Translations under genes and position numbers: made by a program
Part shown: positions 49,352-50,275 of the stretch, piece by piece
Numbering within the stretch: position 1 is the stretch's first letter
Layout of the letters: the number at the start of each line of letters is the position of its first letter
Notes under the pieces: generated by a model
What the model was told of the DNA's origin: nothing
Seen by the model: only the letters and a program-made list of their open reading frames with translations
Database searches by the model: none
Source: JAYPCI01 sp038124645
Lineage (GTDB): Bacteria > Pseudomonadota > Alphaproteobacteria > Pelagibacterales > Pelagibacteraceae
DNA: 50,275 bases
Assembly: GCA_038124645.1 (NCBI GenBank)
Contig: JAYPCI010000007.1
Span: 1 to 50,275, forward strand
Direction: 5' to 3'

Positions 49352-49387
49352 TAAGTTATATTGACTTATTGTATTAAGAAATATATT
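49352..49387 (+). promoter_or_regulatory. Candidate ilvE promoter with MarR-like inverted repeat
   Basis: TTGACT at 49361-49366 with TATATT at 49382-49387 (spacing 15) or TATTTT at 49384-49389 (spacing 17) precedes the ilvE ATG at 49404. The -35 box is overlapped by the perfect short inverted repeat TAAGT-N7-ACTTA (49352-49368), placed as an operator would be for autorepression and control of ilvE by the adjacent MarR protein. The repeat is short and could be chance. Confidence 0.35.
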
Positions 49388-49403
49388 TTTTAACTACAAA
49401 AAA

Positions 49404-50275
49404 ATGGCTTTAATTCCTTTTGATAAAAGAGATGGAAAAATCTGGTTCAATAATGAAATTATTAACTGGAAAGATGCTAAATTACATGTTTTGAGTCATG
49501 GTTTACATTATGGTAGCTGTGTTTTTGAGGGACTAAGAGTTTATGACGGTGACATATTTAAACTCGATGAGCATACTGAAAGATTGTTTCACTCTGCAAA
49601 TAGAATGGGAATTAAAATTCCTTATACAAAAAATCAAATTAATGAAGCTTCAATAGAAATAGTTAAAACACAAAAGGTTTTAAATGGTTATGTTCGACCT
49701 GTGGTATGGCGCGGAAGTGAGATGATGGCAATTTCAGCACAAAAAAATACCACATACACTGCAATAGCAACATGGGATTGGGGAAAATATTTTGATCCCA
49801 AATTATTAGCTGAGGGTATCCGACTTATGACAGCAAATTGGCGAAGACCCCATCCCAATTCTATTCCTTGGGATACCAAAGCTGCAGGTTTATATATGAT
49901 ATGTACGCTTTCAAAGCATGAGGCGGAAAGTAAAGGTTTTAACGATGCGTTAATGTTAGACCAACAAGGGCATATTGCTGAAGCAACAGGTGCTAATATA
50001 TTCTTTCAGGATAAAAATGGAGAACTACATACTCCAATACCCGATTCATTTTTAGACGGTATCACTAGAAGATGTATAATTGAAATAGCCACTTCAAAGA
50101 AAGTAAAAGTTCATGAGAGAAAAATATTACCTGAGGAAATGAGTAATTTTGAGGGATGTTTTTTAACTGGAACTGCAGCAGAGGTAACTCCAGTTTCACA
50201 AATAGATAATTATAAATTTAGAATTACAGATTTAATAAAGAATTTATCTGAGACTTATTTAAATTTAGTTAGGAA
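49404..50275 (+). CDS. ilvE: Branched-chain amino acid aminotransferase (3' end cut by window edge)
   Basis: Class IV PLP aminotransferase; 290 residues are visible from the ATG at 49404 and a little remains beyond the window. HVLSHGLHYGSCVFEGLRVY, RLFHSANRMGI, PWDTKAAGLYMICTLSKHEA (with the PLP lysine), EATGANIFF, DGITRRCIIEIA and CFLTGTAAEVTPV all match IlvE, which transaminates leucine, isoleucine and valine. It is divergent from the MarR gene. The arrangement ilvE next to petP-petR is seen in other alphaproteobacteria. Confidence 0.94.
   Translation, partial: MALIPFDKRDGKIWFNNEIINWKDAKLHVLSHGLHYGSCVFEGLRVYDGDIFKLDEHTERLFHSANRMGIKIPYTKNQINEASIEIVKTQKVLNGYVRPVVWRGSEMMAISAQKNTTYTAIATWDWGKYFDPKLLAEGIRLMTANWRRPHPNSIPWDTKAAGLYMICTLSKHEAESKGFNDALMLDQQGHIAEATGANIFFQDKNGELHTPIPDSFLDGITRRCIIEIATSKKVKVHERKILPEEMSNFEGCFLTGTAAEVTPVSQIDNYKFRITDLIKNLSETYLNLVR

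Noticed and set aside
1..50275. CRISPR arrays, insertion sequences, prophage or intrinsic terminators
   Set aside because: No spaced direct repeats, transposase or phage genes, or GC hairpins followed by T-runs were seen; the many T-runs lie inside AT-rich coding sequence.

Overview
The window looks like chromosomal DNA of a streamlined marine alphaproteobacterium, most likely in or near the SAR11/Pelagibacterales or HIMB59 (AEGEAN-169) type lineages. The reasons are the very AT-rich composition, near-total coding density, tiny or negative intergenic distances, alphaproteobacterial gene blocks (coxB-coxA-ctaB-coxF-ctaG-coxC-surf1; smc-dsbA-DUF721-mutY-ccrM; petABC; ispH-thrB-rnhA; petP-petR-envZ next to ilvE) and a retinal-making gene set. 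This assignment rests on gene content read by eye, not on a search. It is a scaffold: two 100-N gaps (5590-5689 and 7773-7872) interrupt genes. Translations on both sides of each gap suggest the joins are right, but that 100 is a placeholder length.

Layout. 1-4753 (minus): lpxK (cut by the window edge), waaA, msbA, ubiA and a DUF1289 protein, for lipid A/Kdo assembly and export plus ubiquinone. 4753-7309 (minus): quinone oxidoreductase, pirin, haloacid dehalogenase and a double CDGSH Fe-S protein. 7351-15320 (plus): rsmE, then the aa3 cytochrome c oxidase operon with its assembly factors, running into thrC and a peroxiredoxin. 15317-27836 (minus): fifteen co-directional genes in transcription order DUF721, dsbA, smc, atpI-B-E-F'-F, crtI-crtB-crtY-blh, ispH, thrB, rnhA. 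27831-29962 (plus): mutY and a FAD monooxygenase. 29959-32368 (minus): uracil-DNA glycosylase, rnhB, ccrM. 32367-36260 (plus): TPR protein, ispE, tRNA-Gln, CCA-adding enzyme. 36263-38034 (minus): trmL, hemF, greA. 38126-40682 (plus): petABC (cytochrome bc1). 40659-46659 (minus): lgt, midA, pgeF, prs, rplY, pth, ychF. 46708-46941 (plus): ubiK. 46924-49346 (minus): MarR-type petP, petR, envZ-like kinase. 49404 to end (plus): ilvE, cut by the edge.

Functionally the window is dominated by aerobic energy conversion: cytochrome bc1, cytochrome aa3 oxidase, the F0 part of ATP synthase, and enzymes making beta-carotene and cleaving it to retinal. The retinal genes follow the proton-channel genes of ATP synthase on the same strand, but neither a rhodopsin nor a GGPP synthase gene is present here. 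I found no CRISPR, insertion sequence, phage gene, rRNA or convincing intrinsic terminator, and no gene-free stretch over about 100 bases apart from the N gaps. The points most worth a second look are the ATP synthase/retinal gene adjacency, a short SMC without a recognisable hinge, divergent genes whose start codons overlap, a GANTC cluster in front of ccrM, a uracil-DNA glycosylase lacking the family-4 Fe-S cysteines, and candidate promoters placed so close to start codons that transcripts would be nearly leaderless.
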